The notes: a model not told the origin generated them from the sequence alone. A stretch of DNA of 56,916 nt from Planctomycetota bacterium (GCA_026991575.1 JALXBF010000100.1:1-56916), one strand, 5' to 3'. Counted from the stretch's first letter, positions 36,253 through 45,880 are shown. Numbers and translations: made by a program.

Positions 36253-36298
36253 TGCCACCGTCCGGGATCCAGTTTCTGACGGGGGGACCACGCGGATC

Positions 36299-37414
36299 AT
36301 GTCGCGTTGTTGGTTGGCAGGCTATACAAACTGGACGCGTGCGCTGCTGCGCCGAGCCGCGGCCCTGTTCTGGTACTACAGCGGCGCGTTCGCCCTCTGG
36401 GCCCGTTGGCGTGCGAAGCACGGTCCTGCAGCGCTGCTGGTTCCGATGTATCACCGGATCCGCACCGGTTGCGACCGCACGAAACCGCCGATCCTGGCCA
36501 TCGAACGCGGCACTCGGTGGTCTTATTTCGTGCAACACGTCGGCGTATACCGTCGCTATGGCACGTTGACCACCGCCGGAGCCGGTGCGGCGTGGCTGGC
36601 ATCGCCGCGGGCGCAGGGCGTACGCGTGGCCGTTACGTTCGACGATGCCTACCGGGATATCTTGCCTGCGGTTCGGTGGCTGCTAGCGCAAGGTGCCCAC
36701 TGCACGGTGTACCCGGTGGTGGAAGCGGCAGGTGGCCGGTTGGTACTGTGGTGGGACCAGTTGGCAGCGCTTGCGCGCGACCACTGGCCGAGCTGCGAGG
36801 CTGCCCGGCGCCTTCCCCCGGTCGTCGACGCACTGATCCGCTGTAACGCAGCTCAACGGCAGCGGGCCCTCCATGCCCTGTTCGGCAGGCAGACCGATCG
36901 CCACATTGACCACCCGGAGCAGCTCTACCTGACGGTCCACGAACTCCGGGACCTTAGCAAAGCGGGCATTGAGGTTGGCGGCCATACGGCAACCCACGTC
37001 AGCTTGCCGTTCGAGCACCAGGCAGTGGTGCGTCGCGAACTGGCTCGTTCGCTCCGGTTCGCAAGACAGCTTTCGGAACGGACGCTCGTGAGCCTGGCGT
37101 ATCCGAACGGGCTTCACAGTCCGACCACGCGTGCCTGTGCCCGATCGCTCGGTTTCTGCGCTGCGGTCACAACGGATCCCGGAGCGAACGCGGCGGGAGC
37201 CGACCCGTTTCGGCTTCGTCGGATCCCCGTCGGTGACGAACCGGGTTACGTGGTGGCACTGCAGGTAACGTTCTACGACCTGCGCGACGTCGTACTACCG
37301 TGGCTGCTTCACCAAGTTCGCAGTCTGCTGGTGGGACGTCCGGCCGCAACGGTGGAACGGGCGTCGCAGCCGTCGTCAGCGGCAGCCAGGAGACAGCCAA
37401 GCTATGCAAGCTGA
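36299..37414 (+). CDS. Polysaccharide deacetylase family protein (NodB-like)
   Basis: A 371-residue carbohydrate esterase 4 type protein. The NodB metal-binding motif is TFDDAYRD (about residues 113-120) and the second His pair lies in GGHTATHVSLPF (about 227-238). The family removes N-acetyl groups from polysaccharides such as chitin-like or exopolysaccharide chains. No signal peptide is obvious; the N-terminus contains a short hydrophobic segment, so membrane association is possible. The start ATG is 205 bases after the GT4 gene; the stop overlaps the acyltransferase gene by 11 bases. Confidence 0.87.
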   Translation: MSRCWLAGYTNWTRALLRRAAALFWYYSGAFALWARWRAKHGPAALLVPMYHRIRTGCDRTKPPILAIERGTRWSYFVQHVGVYRRYGTLTTAGAGAAWLASPRAQGVRVAVTFDDAYRDILPAVRWLLAQGAHCTVYPVVEAAGGRLVLWWDQLAALARDHWPSCEAARRLPPVVDALIRCNAAQRQRALHALFGRQTDRHIDHPEQLYLTVHELRDLSKAGIEVGGHTATHVSLPFEHQAVVRRELARSLRFARQLSERTLVSLAYPNGLHSPTTRACARSLGFCAAVTTDPGANAAGADPFRLRRIPVGDEPGYVVALQVTFYDLRDVVLPWLLHQVRSLLVGRPAATVERASQPSSAAARRQPSYAS

Positions 37415-38504
37415 GCTTCATCTGAATCGAACAAGCCTTCGAGCACTAAAGGCCGACTGGGACCGCCTCTGGCAGCTGACCGAGAATGCCGGCCCCTTCA
37501 CCAGCTGGGACTGGGCCTGGCACTGGTACAGCGCCTACGCTGCCGTGGCCACACCGGTGGTGGTTACCGTGAAGGAAGCGGATCGGATTGTTGGCATCGC
37601 GCCGCTGGCCCGCACACGACCGGGCAAGCTGCTCTTCGTGGGGGGGATTGAAACGTGGCCCGAGTATGCCACCTTTCTGGCCCATCCGGCCGACATCCCT
37701 GCGGTGACCGCAGCCGTTCTGGCAAAGCTCTGGCAAGCACCCGGCATACGATGGTGGCTGCTGGAACTACCCCACGTGGTTGCGCTCGGTGGTTTTGCGA
37801 GGACGGTAGGGAGCCTAGCAGGCACCAACGGCGTTTCCTGGCCTGCGGGTCACACGTGGCAGATCGCATTGCCCGATACCTGGGATGAGTACCTGCGGTC
37901 GATCACCAAGAACCGCCGGAGCTCGATCCGGCGGCTGCTGAAGCGGAACCGCAGCATTTCCATCCGGTCCGTTAGCGATGGCGTACCTTTCGACCGAGCG
38001 TGGCACGAGTTGGTAAGCTTGCATCAGAGGCGATGGCAGTCGGAAGGGAAGCCGGGCTGCTTCTCCTCGGAGCGGTTCCACGCCTTCCATCGCGCGCTGG
38101 CCGAGAAGTGGGTAGGCCAGGGGCGGGCCGACATCACGCTGGCGTACGACGGCGACAGGGCAGTTGCTGCCGACTATCTGTTCGTCTTCGGCGACCGCTG
38201 GTACGGCTACCAGGCCGGTTTCGACCCGGCATATCGTCGGCAGGGCACGGGTATGTTCCTCTTTGTGGAGCTGCTGCGTCGGGCGTGCGCGGCTGGTGTG
38301 ACGGCAGTGGACATGCTCAGCGGCGATCAGGAGTACAAGGTGCGATTCGCGACCCACCGCTGCGCAATCGTGGACTACTGGCTGTCCGGCCCGGGCTGGG
38401 TGAGCGAAGTCGCATACCTGACGCGCAAGAGTTGGCGTGCCGCGTGCCGCGCGGTGCGGCGCGGGCTGGAAGCGGTGCGACAGTCCGCCGGAAGCAGGTG
38501 CTAG
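37404..38504 (+). CDS. GNAT-family acyltransferase, CelD/BcsL type
   Basis: A 366-residue protein of the Acetyltransf_6 (CelD-like) group in the GNAT superfamily. Features include PFTSWDWAWHWYSAYA (a stretch typical of this group), a central KNRRSSIRRLLKRN basic segment, and GDRWYGYQAGFDPAYRRQGTGMFLFVELL, the acyl-CoA-binding helix and loop. It probably acylates a sugar of the polysaccharide. AGGAGA precedes the start, which overlaps the deacetylase gene by 11 bases, so the two are translated together. Confidence 0.85.
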   Translation: MQAELHLNRTSLRALKADWDRLWQLTENAGPFTSWDWAWHWYSAYAAVATPVVVTVKEADRIVGIAPLARTRPGKLLFVGGIETWPEYATFLAHPADIPAVTAAVLAKLWQAPGIRWWLLELPHVVALGGFARTVGSLAGTNGVSWPAGHTWQIALPDTWDEYLRSITKNRRSSIRRLLKRNRSISIRSVSDGVPFDRAWHELVSLHQRRWQSEGKPGCFSSERFHAFHRALAEKWVGQGRADITLAYDGDRAVAADYLFVFGDRWYGYQAGFDPAYRRQGTGMFLFVELLRRACAAGVTAVDMLSGDQEYKVRFATHRCAIVDYWLSGPGWVSEVAYLTRKSWRAACRAVRRGLEAVRQSAGSRC

Positions 38505-38561
38505 CGGGGGCGGGCAATGGCTGGATCGGCCGGGTCAGCACTCGAGGAGTCACCTGCACGT

Positions 38562-41489
38562 TCAGCGGCGGAAGAAACCGCGGCGGCTGCGCGTGAACGG
38601 GGGTCGATCCCGATCGCCTTCACCACGCTCCCGCTCTTCCCGCTCACGCCGCTCGCGCTCCTCGCGCGACCGCTGGCGACGCTCTTCGCTCAGCCCCTGC
38701 AGCCCGAGAAGCGCCTCCTTGATCTGGCTCGGCGTCGCGTTCCGCACGGCAATCACGCGCACGACCTCCTGCTGCTGGGAGGCAAGCGCCGCCTGGTCCA
38801 GCGTGCGCACCAGTTGTTCGATCTCCTCGAACAGCGGTTCCGGACAGGAGACGATGATCGAATTCGACGTCGGATCGACTCCTATAGCCAGTTGCTGGCG
38901 TGGCGTGCCGCCTCGCGACGAACGCGATGAGCGGCTGCCGAAGAAGCCAAAGAAACCGAACCGCGGCCCGGAAGGTTGCGGTGACGTACGTCCGGCGGCC
39001 ATGTACTGGCCATAGACGTCGCGGATCACCTGAGCGATCTCTTCCGCGTCGCCATAGCTAACCGGGATGATCCGCGGCCGGGCGGTCGCCGAATCAAGTG
39101 GCAGATCGGGCCGGTCCAGCACCTGCTCGATGAGCTGCCGCGCCCGTTCAACCTCGGTCATGCTGCCGGTCAGAATGATCGAGTTGGTCCGCGTCTCTGC
39201 CACGATCCGCAGCCTTGGTTCCTCCTCTTCCCGGAAGCCGAAGAAAAAGAACGGGAACACGGGGCGTTGCTCGGTATCGGTCAGCAACTCACGCAGCGTC
39301 TCGGCCACTTGCGTGGCATCGGCGTAGCGCAGCGGAACAACAACGAACTGTGGTCCGGCAGCCTGTTGCGTCAGCGCTTGCAGCACCTGGTACGCCTCCT
39401 CTAGTGCGGCCGGATCATCCGAGGCGATCACGATACCGTTGGGGCCGGGGTAGATGACCACGCTGGGGGCCTGCGTCTGTGGCTGCTGTGTACTGCCCTG
39501 GGAGTCCGCAGATTGCTGTTCCGGAGCCGATTTTGGTACAGGCGGTGTCTTCGTGCGATTGTCTTGCTGCGTGGCGGTCGCTGCGTCCCGGCCGCTGGGC
39601 TGTCGCTGTGACCGTTCGCCCTGGTAGGCGGCGAAGTGGAACCGTGGTGCGGTCTGATGGCGGGCGGCATCGGGAAGCTGCCTGTCGGAGCCTTCCCCGT
39701 TCGGTTGCGTTGTCGGGGGCCGTCGCTCCTCGTCGGGCGGAACGGCCTGTGGGGCACCGAGTCGCGGTCGCCGTCGCTCCGCTGGCATGATCACCTTGAT
39801 CGGGTTGGGGCGACGCCAGACGCGACGGAGTTGTTCGGCAAGCTCGCGCACATCAAGCCCCGGCGTCGGAAGCACCCGAATTCTTTGATCACTGCCGGAC
39901 GTGGCCAGCGCGTGGTATTCGCCTAGGGAGGCGAGCACGCGGCGAATGTCCTCGATCTGAGCCTTCGACGCGCGGACCACGAGCCGGTTGCGTGCCGTGT
40001 CAGCCTGGATGCGCGGCTGACCGGGCCGAATGATGGGACGGCCGCGGAAATCGCGCTGTCCGGAGCTGTACAGTTCATCGAGCAACTCGGCGACGGCGGA
40101 CGCATCCAGCTGCGTAAGCTGAATGACGGCCACCTCTCGCTCGCCCCGCTCGAACTCCTCCACAAGCTGCCGGATCCGGGCCTGCTCGGCCGGCGGGGCA
40201 ATGGCAACGACGGCGTTGTTGGTTTCATCCGCCGAGAAGCGGACGGACGGGTTATTCTCGTAGATCACGCGGAGTGCCTCGACAAGGCTACTGGCATCAC
40301 CGTCGGCCAGTCGGTAGACCCTCATCTGCGGCGTCTGGACCTCCTCGGACAACTGTTCGCGCGGCACGTCCACCATCTCGACAACCTGCGCCACCTGTGC
40401 CAGCTTCTCCGGCGGGGCGGCCACGAAGAGCGTGTTCGTATACTCGTCCACGCTGGTTGCTACCCCCTGAGGCTGCTGGGGGGCGGCCTGCGGCTGTGGT
40501 GGCTGCTGCGGTCCTGGCGGCATCGGCGGACCACCGTCACCGCGGCCGAAGCGTGACGCGAAGAACCGGCGCATCCGCTCACGGAACTCCTCGCGCGGAT
40601 CGCGTCGCCGCTGCGACGCAGTCGCCGTGCTACTGGCCTGGCGCGGCGGTAGGCCGAGCAGATCACGCACGATCGCCTCGACCGTACGAGCGGAAGCGTA
40701 CTTGAGCTGGAAGGCGCGGAACTTCACCTGCACGGAATGCTCGCCAGTAGCCAGCTCCTTCAAGAAGTCGCGGATCGCGCGGGCATGCTGTGCCTGGTCC
40801 GTCACCAACAGCGCGTTGATGCTTTTTAGCGCGGTCACGCGCCCGTATTCGCTCTTCAGGTACTCGATCTCCTTGGCCGCTTCCTCGGCGTCCACCCCCT
40901 CAACCGGCAGGATCACGCTGATAAACTCAGCAGCCCCCCTCTTGTCGAGCTCTTCCACACTAACTCGCGGGATAAGGTCCGCGGGGATACCTTCTTCGGT
41001 GGAGATGACCTTCAGGAAGTTGCCCTTACGCACCAGGTAATAGCCCTGGGGGATGAGAGCCTCGTTGAGGATATCCATTGCTTCGGCCAGAGTGTACTTG
41101 TTCGGGTCACGGATGTAGCTAAACGTGCCTGTCGGCTTGCTCTCCATCTGGAGCGCGAGCCCCGAAACCTCCGCGAACCACCGGAGCACTTGGTCCCAGG
41201 GGGCGGCTACAAACTGGAACTGAATGACCCGCTCGTCCGGCCCAATCGGCCTGGTCCGCCGGGGTGCCGGCGGGATGACGCTCTGCGCCGGCACCTGGCC
41301 GTGCGAAGCGTCCGAGGACGAGGGCCGCTGTTGCCTGGCCTGGTCGTCCGGCTGAGCCGGCTTGGGCTGCGCTGCGCCGGAGACCGCTTCCTTCTGGGGC
41401 GTTTCAGCAGGTGTCTGCCGAAGTGGCGCTTGCGCCCAGAGTCCCGAGCAGAGAAAGGCAACGATGGCACCTAGTGTCACGGCGTTCAT
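38562..41489 (-). CDS. Secretin N-domain repeat protein without pore domain
   Basis: A 975-residue protein ending the T2SS operon. A signal peptide (1-20) is followed by an N0/STN-like domain (VIQFQFVAAPWDQVLRWFAE), then six or seven N1-type secretin modules, for example FRAFQLKYASARTVEAIV, MRVYRLADGDASSLVEALR, VAVIQLTQLDASAVAELL, FVVVPLRYADATQVAETL, RIIPVSYGDAEEIAQVI and VRVIAVRNATPSQIKEALL. Gln/Pro- and Arg-rich linkers separate some. The C-terminal secretin pore domain is absent; the protein ends in an Arg/Glu-rich charged tail. It might form a periplasmic ring or extend the secretin vestibule. The start ATG at 41489 has GGAG 8 bases upstream. Confidence 0.8.
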   Translation of the reverse strand: MNAVTLGAIVAFLCSGLWAQAPLRQTPAETPQKEAVSGAAQPKPAQPDDQARQQRPSSSDASHGQVPAQSVIPPAPRRTRPIGPDERVIQFQFVAAPWDQVLRWFAEVSGLALQMESKPTGTFSYIRDPNKYTLAEAMDILNEALIPQGYYLVRKGNFLKVISTEEGIPADLIPRVSVEELDKRGAAEFISVILPVEGVDAEEAAKEIEYLKSEYGRVTALKSINALLVTDQAQHARAIRDFLKELATGEHSVQVKFRAFQLKYASARTVEAIVRDLLGLPPRQASSTATASQRRRDPREEFRERMRRFFASRFGRGDGGPPMPPGPQQPPQPQAAPQQPQGVATSVDEYTNTLFVAAPPEKLAQVAQVVEMVDVPREQLSEEVQTPQMRVYRLADGDASSLVEALRVIYENNPSVRFSADETNNAVVAIAPPAEQARIRQLVEEFERGEREVAVIQLTQLDASAVAELLDELYSSGQRDFRGRPIIRPGQPRIQADTARNRLVVRASKAQIEDIRRVLASLGEYHALATSGSDQRIRVLPTPGLDVRELAEQLRRVWRRPNPIKVIMPAERRRPRLGAPQAVPPDEERRPPTTQPNGEGSDRQLPDAARHQTAPRFHFAAYQGERSQRQPSGRDAATATQQDNRTKTPPVPKSAPEQQSADSQGSTQQPQTQAPSVVIYPGPNGIVIASDDPAALEEAYQVLQALTQQAAGPQFVVVPLRYADATQVAETLRELLTDTEQRPVFPFFFFGFREEEEPRLRIVAETRTNSIILTGSMTEVERARQLIEQVLDRPDLPLDSATARPRIIPVSYGDAEEIAQVIRDVYGQYMAAGRTSPQPSGPRFGFFGFFGSRSSRSSRGGTPRQQLAIGVDPTSNSIIVSCPEPLFEEIEQLVRTLDQAALASQQQEVVRVIAVRNATPSQIKEALLGLQGLSEERRQRSREERERREREERERGEGDRDRPPFTRSRRGFFRR

Positions 41490-41535
41490 GGTTTGCTCTC
41501 CGGGTGCCGGGGCACCGGACGGGCTGGCCAGCTGT

Positions 41536-42546
41536 TTAATTGTCGTCACTTGCTGCTACCGGTAGCAACCGGGCAGACTCGGCACCTGCCCTATTCTGAC
41601 CAGCCTGCGCGTCCTCTACAGGTCGCATATTCGCCAGGTTCTCTCCGAGCAGGATGCGATAGCGCCGACCGCCACTCTCAAAGGTAACCCCTTCCTCAGC
41701 CACCATGATCACCCGTCCCTGCACGCCGGCCACGTCCAGTGTGTCGCCGGCACGAAGTCGGTACGTTTGATTAGCCAACCGGTCGTACAGCCACGCCTCG
41801 CACTCAGGTCCGATCGCCACGCAGCCAACCAGGTAGACGAATTGACGAGGATCCACCGCTGGCTCTTCCGGTTCGGTCGGCTGCTCAGGCTCGGTTCTCG
41901 GGGGCCGATACGGGGCGAAGATGTTGCGGGAAACAATTCCGGTAAGCAACTCCTCAGGCAGTGGGTTACCTATTGAACCTTCTCCCCCCTCGCGGGGCTC
42001 AATCTCGGCCACCCCCCCTTCTGAACCATCGTTCAGCGATATCGCTTCCACGCGCAGTTCCACATCGAGCAGCTCGCCATCGTCCCGTCTGCGCAGCGAT
42101 AGTTGCCGGATCTGGTGCAGAACGTCCACGCTGTAGAAGTACCTCAGCAGGCGAACCACCGTCTCCAACGACCCGCGTCCCCGTACGGTAAACGGGTAGC
42201 GCACAAGCGTGCTTCCTTGTGGCGCCGGCGGCATCGTGTTCACGGCCGGGTCTTCCAACCCGACTTCGTTAACGAGGCGGAGCAGGAATTCGTGATAGAT
42301 GCTTTGCGCCTTGCGTGGGTCGGACGGCAGGCTGAGTTGCTGCCATTGCTGGAGCTGTTCCTGCTGCTGCAGCACCTGGCGTCGCTGGAGCTTCTTGCGC
42401 CGGATGGTGTTCTGCAGGGCAGCCAGCTGCTCGTTGCGCTCGCGCAGCGGTTGCAGGGCCAACCACTGGACGGCCGCATACAGCAGATAGCCGCCCAGGA
42501 TCAGCAACACAATCGTCAGCAACCGCTGTTCACGGGGGTTCAGCAT
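41536..42546 (-). CDS. PilO/GspM-like protein with GspC/PilP-like C-terminus
   Basis: A 336-residue bitopic membrane protein. Residues 9-28 form one membrane helix (LLTIVLLILGGYLLYAAVQW), followed by a Gln-rich coiled coil (about 30-70) and a PilO/GspM-like ferredoxin fold (about 75-170). From about residue 205 a second domain follows, beginning SRNIFAPYRPP and with strands FVYLVGCVAIG, EAWLYDRL and RLRAGDTLDVAGVQGRV; this resembles the PilP/GspC homology region. A single protein could thus replace GspM and GspC of the classic system. The gene starts 2 bases after the upstream GspL-like gene. Confidence 0.75.
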   Translation of the reverse strand: MLNPREQRLLTIVLLILGGYLLYAAVQWLALQPLRERNEQLAALQNTIRRKKLQRRQVLQQQEQLQQWQQLSLPSDPRKAQSIYHEFLLRLVNEVGLEDPAVNTMPPAPQGSTLVRYPFTVRGRGSLETVVRLLRYFYSVDVLHQIRQLSLRRRDDGELLDVELRVEAISLNDGSEGGVAEIEPREGGEGSIGNPLPEELLTGIVSRNIFAPYRPPRTEPEQPTEPEEPAVDPRQFVYLVGCVAIGPECEAWLYDRLANQTYRLRAGDTLDVAGVQGRVIMVAEEGVTFESGGRRYRILLGENLANMRPVEDAQAGQNRAGAESARLLPVAASDDN

Positions 42547-42548
42547 CG

Positions 42549-44051
42549 TCAGGACTCACGTTGCCGCCGGAACCGGGTTCGCACCGCGTCACGGGGCTGC
42601 GTACCCGGTTGGTCACGAAGCAGGGTCAGCTCACTTTCAAAGTGCCACGGGTAGTCCGTTCGGCGCGGAACACGCTGCACACCTCCCCGAGGTCTTGCCC
42701 GGAACACGTTCCCTTGATTCAGACGGGCATGAAACGCCGCCACTGCCCGCGGCGACTTGGCGTACCCCTCGACCACCATTGTAATCTCGCCTTTCTCCGT
42801 ACGGCGCAGACTAAGCGACTGGAGATACAGCTCGCTGGTGTCGGGGAACTCGGCCGTCAGTTTGGCCAAGATCTCCAGCACGGTTGCCTCGCGCAGCGGC
42901 GCGTTACCGACCCAAGCGGCAACCGCATGGTACTTCTTCGTGAACGGTGCCGCCGACTGTAGAAAGCGATCGAGCTGCCGCTCCTGCGCCCGGTACAGCT
43001 CAAGCTGTGCCTCCAGGCCTCGCAGATTCCACTGGGACCACGCGCCAAGAAGCACCAGCCCCGCCGCCAGCACGGCACCGCCAACCAGCACCGGACGCGG
43101 CACCGGCGTCCGCCGCTTTAGGGGCAGTTTCGGACGGGCCAGGTCGACCGTTTCGGTCGCCTGCCCCCGAAGCAGAGCCGCCAAGGCGGCCCACTCGCCG
43201 GGCGCCTTCGAGACCGTCGCTTCAGCTTCGCTGGCAAGGCGGATGCCGGCAAATGGGTCATAGGAGAACGCCTGCATGGCCAACCGCTGGGCGACCGCCG
43301 CCAGCTCGTCGGCCAGCGCAGCGGGTCCCGGATAGACCAGCGCGAAGCTCACACCGCCGAGCCGCTGTTCTGCAGCGAGCCTCGTGCGCCGCAGCTCGCG
43401 GTGAAGCAACTCCGAGTGGGCTGCTGCACCGGTGAGCCGAACGCCCCGAACCAGAACCGGCTTCCCTTCGTGGAGCACAGCACATTCGCACGCGTCCGGC
43501 AAGGGATGCACGCACAGGATGGTCTTCTCTGGCACGAGTCCGCGGCTGGCCAGCTCGCCAAGTCGCGCCGATAGCAACGGCCGGAAGAAGACATGCGCCA
43601 GTTCCGCTCCGACTCCCTCGGCTATCTCCGTCAACTGGCGCCAGAGCTCATCGTCCGTGTAGACGACCAGTGCCGTGAGCGCCTGGTCCCGAGTGGGTGG
43701 CGTGATGCAGTAGTCCAGGTGGGCCTTTTCAGGAGCGAGACCTAACTCGCGGATTGCCTGAAAGCGCACCAGCCCCGGCAGCTCCTCCTCGGGGGCCGCC
43801 GGCACCGTCAGTTCATGCACGCCAACGGCCGCTCGACCGAGCGTCACAACCAGGCGGGCCAACGGGCGCTCGCCGGCCAGGAGCCGCACGATCCTGGTGG
43901 CTTCCGCTGCCCATCGTTCGGCGTCGGCCGTCACCTCGCCTGCCACAAGCAGTTCCGGCGAGCGGCGTCCGCGCAGCAGCGCGACCCGGAGCCGCTGGCC
44001 GTCCCACTCGATGTAGGCATCCAGCTTCTGAGTCGTCTTGGGCCAGTTCAC
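42549..44051 (-). CDS. gspL: GspL-like assembly protein (PilM + PilN)
   Basis: A 500-residue protein. The N-terminal part (1-290) has an actin-like PilM fold (AYIEWDGQRLRVALLRG and ARLVVTLGRAAVGVHELT). A membrane helix (about 318-337, PVLVGGAVLAAGLVLLGAW) leads to a PilN-like coiled coil and a ferredoxin-like periplasmic domain. This is the layout of GspL, which connects the ATPase GspE to the pseudopilus in the inner membrane. The start ATG has GGGGG within the preceding bases; it lies 18 bases after gspK. Confidence 0.8.
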   Translation of the reverse strand: MNWPKTTQKLDAYIEWDGQRLRVALLRGRRSPELLVAGEVTADAERWAAEATRIVRLLAGERPLARLVVTLGRAAVGVHELTVPAAPEEELPGLVRFQAIRELGLAPEKAHLDYCITPPTRDQALTALVVYTDDELWRQLTEIAEGVGAELAHVFFRPLLSARLGELASRGLVPEKTILCVHPLPDACECAVLHEGKPVLVRGVRLTGAAAHSELLHRELRRTRLAAEQRLGGVSFALVYPGPAALADELAAVAQRLAMQAFSYDPFAGIRLASEAEATVSKAPGEWAALAALLRGQATETVDLARPKLPLKRRTPVPRPVLVGGAVLAAGLVLLGAWSQWNLRGLEAQLELYRAQERQLDRFLQSAAPFTKKYHAVAAWVGNAPLREATVLEILAKLTAEFPDTSELYLQSLSLRRTEKGEITMVVEGYAKSPRAVAAFHARLNQGNVFRARPRGGVQRVPRRTDYPWHFESELTLLRDQPGTQPRDAVRTRFRRQRES

Positions 44052-44069
44052 GTTACCCCCTGTTTGGTA

Positions 44070-45875
44070 TCACCGCGCTGCAATCGCCCCCGTCTCAACA
44101 AGGCTCCGCGCATCGATTCCGCGGCCGGCCCTCGTCAGGTCCAGCCACCACAGCACGCGCGGCACCGCGCCAGTAACGTCAACGACGGCTTCCACCCTGG
44201 CCTGAGTCGGTTCGCCGGCAAAGAAGCCGATCGCCTGCACGCGATACACGAAGCTCCGCCCGGTCAGGTACCGCTCGTAGCGACGAAACTCTTCGGGAGT
44301 CAGCACACCGGAACTCAGCAGCCACGCCAGCCCATCTTCAGCGGCCGAGCCGCCTAGTTCGGCCCCAGCCGGCCGGCCGGTCAAGATCAGGTCCGCAATC
44401 GATTCGGTCATTCCGGGAACCATCAGGAGGCTAATCCGGCTGGCGGTGTTGACGTTGATCAGACCTTCAAACCGCTTCTGGTCAGCGCGCGTGGTCGTGC
44501 GGTCCAGCAGCACGGGTAACAGTTCCTCGAGTGTCTCGCTGGTCAGCGGGCTTTCCAGACGTTCGGTGCGCGGTTGTCCATCGGGGCCGCGCTCCGCCAG
44601 GCGTGCCTCCACTTCCGCGTCGATCAAGTCCGCAATCGATTCGATCCGGACCTGCGGACCGCCCGAAGCATCCAACCCAGCCAGTTCCTGTACTTCCTCC
44701 TCTGCCTCTTGCTCACCGGTTGCCTCCGCTTCGTTCGTGCCCGGCGCAGCGCGCACACCGCCGCCTGTCGGCCCAGCCTCCCCGCTCGGCTCGCCGGCGT
44801 CACCGGTCGCCGGCGGCTGTTGCTGTTGTCCTGAACCGGCCGGTCCGAACAGCCGATAGGCCACCACAAAGCGTGCAAGCTCTTCGTCGAACTCGGCAAC
44901 AACCAGATCGTACAGGGCCTCCAGATCGTCCTGGTTCAGATCGATCCGTGGCTCGCCGTACGCATCTACATTCGGCTCAGTGGTATACAGCGTTACGAAA
45001 CCGTACAGACCGCGGTCCAGGTAGCCGTCGCCGTCGTCGAACGGGTAACTGGTAGTACCGTCGTTTTCATTCCAATCGAGCACACGGTCAAAGTCGGCAT
45101 CTTCGCCGAACAGTACTCTGGGCGTCACGCCGCGTACCAGCAACAGTTCGCCAATGGACGCGACTGGCCCGTTGCGCGGACTGTATGGCGGGTTGAGGCC
45201 CTCGTAGTAGTCGGCTTCGGCCCCGTCGGGTCGCGGTTCGTCGTCGGGGTCAAGCCAGTCGAAGATGGCATCCGCCACGTCCGGATCGATCTGCTCCAGG
45301 TACAGCAGTGGGTTGTCCGGCCGCTGCTGGTCACCTTCACCCGCACCACTGGTGTTCTCTCCCTCCGGCTCGTCCCCGCCCTGCTGCTGGGATGTGTCCG
45401 CACCGTCCGAGCTGGCGTACCACTGGGTGGCAAGCACGTTAAGGTTCGGTCGAGCGGCTTCGTCCGTGATGCCGTAACGCAACTGGGCAAGACTGGTGCC
45501 ACTTTCGTCGGGAGCCACGCACACGAAGTAGGGTGTGTCTGGCTCGACCACGCTGGTAAACGACAGCGGCATCGGCTCAAACGTGGCCGGGTCGTCCAGG
45601 GAGGCAGTGCCAAGCAGCCCCTGTAGCTTCAGATCAAGCAAGTATGCCTTGACGTACTCGATCGCGGACTCGGCTGCCATGCGGGCCTGCAGTTGCCGAC
45701 CGCGATTCTGGACCGCCCGTGCCTCAGTGCTCATCAGGTAGGACAGCGAGTAGGCGCCGAGCGCGAGCATGGCGATCAGAATCAGGACCGCCATGAGGAT
45801 CAAGCCGCTCCGGGTGCGCTGTCGGGCGCGGCCGTTGGACGGTCGAGTTGTGTTCGCAGTGCCTCTCGAGCTCAC
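44070..45875 (-). CDS. gspK: Minor pseudopilin GspK, long form
   Basis: A 601-residue protein of the GspK family, whose usual length is about 300-350. An N-terminal membrane helix (LILMAVLILIAMLALGAYSLSYLM, about residues 25-48) lacks the classic Glu at +5, as in GspK. Conserved features are GLINVNTASRISLLMVPGMTESIADLIL, a helix-hairpin-helix-like segment in the C-terminal third, and PRIDLNQDDLEALYDL. Acidic and Gly/Gln-rich low-complexity stretches (about residues 170-200 and 345-400) account for the extra length. GspK forms the tip of the pseudopilus with GspI and GspJ. The start is GTG, 5 bases after gspJ. Confidence 0.85.
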   Translation of the reverse strand: MSSRGTANTTRPSNGRARQRTRSGLILMAVLILIAMLALGAYSLSYLMSTEARAVQNRGRQLQARMAAESAIEYVKAYLLDLKLQGLLGTASLDDPATFEPMPLSFTSVVEPDTPYFVCVAPDESGTSLAQLRYGITDEAARPNLNVLATQWYASSDGADTSQQQGGDEPEGENTSGAGEGDQQRPDNPLLYLEQIDPDVADAIFDWLDPDDEPRPDGAEADYYEGLNPPYSPRNGPVASIGELLLVRGVTPRVLFGEDADFDRVLDWNENDGTTSYPFDDGDGYLDRGLYGFVTLYTTEPNVDAYGEPRIDLNQDDLEALYDLVVAEFDEELARFVVAYRLFGPAGSGQQQQPPATGDAGEPSGEAGPTGGGVRAAPGTNEAEATGEQEAEEEVQELAGLDASGGPQVRIESIADLIDAEVEARLAERGPDGQPRTERLESPLTSETLEELLPVLLDRTTTRADQKRFEGLINVNTASRISLLMVPGMTESIADLILTGRPAGAELGGSAAEDGLAWLLSSGVLTPEEFRRYERYLTGRSFVYRVQAIGFFAGEPTQARVEAVVDVTGAVPRVLWWLDLTRAGRGIDARSLVETGAIAAR

Positions 45876-45880
45876 AGTGT

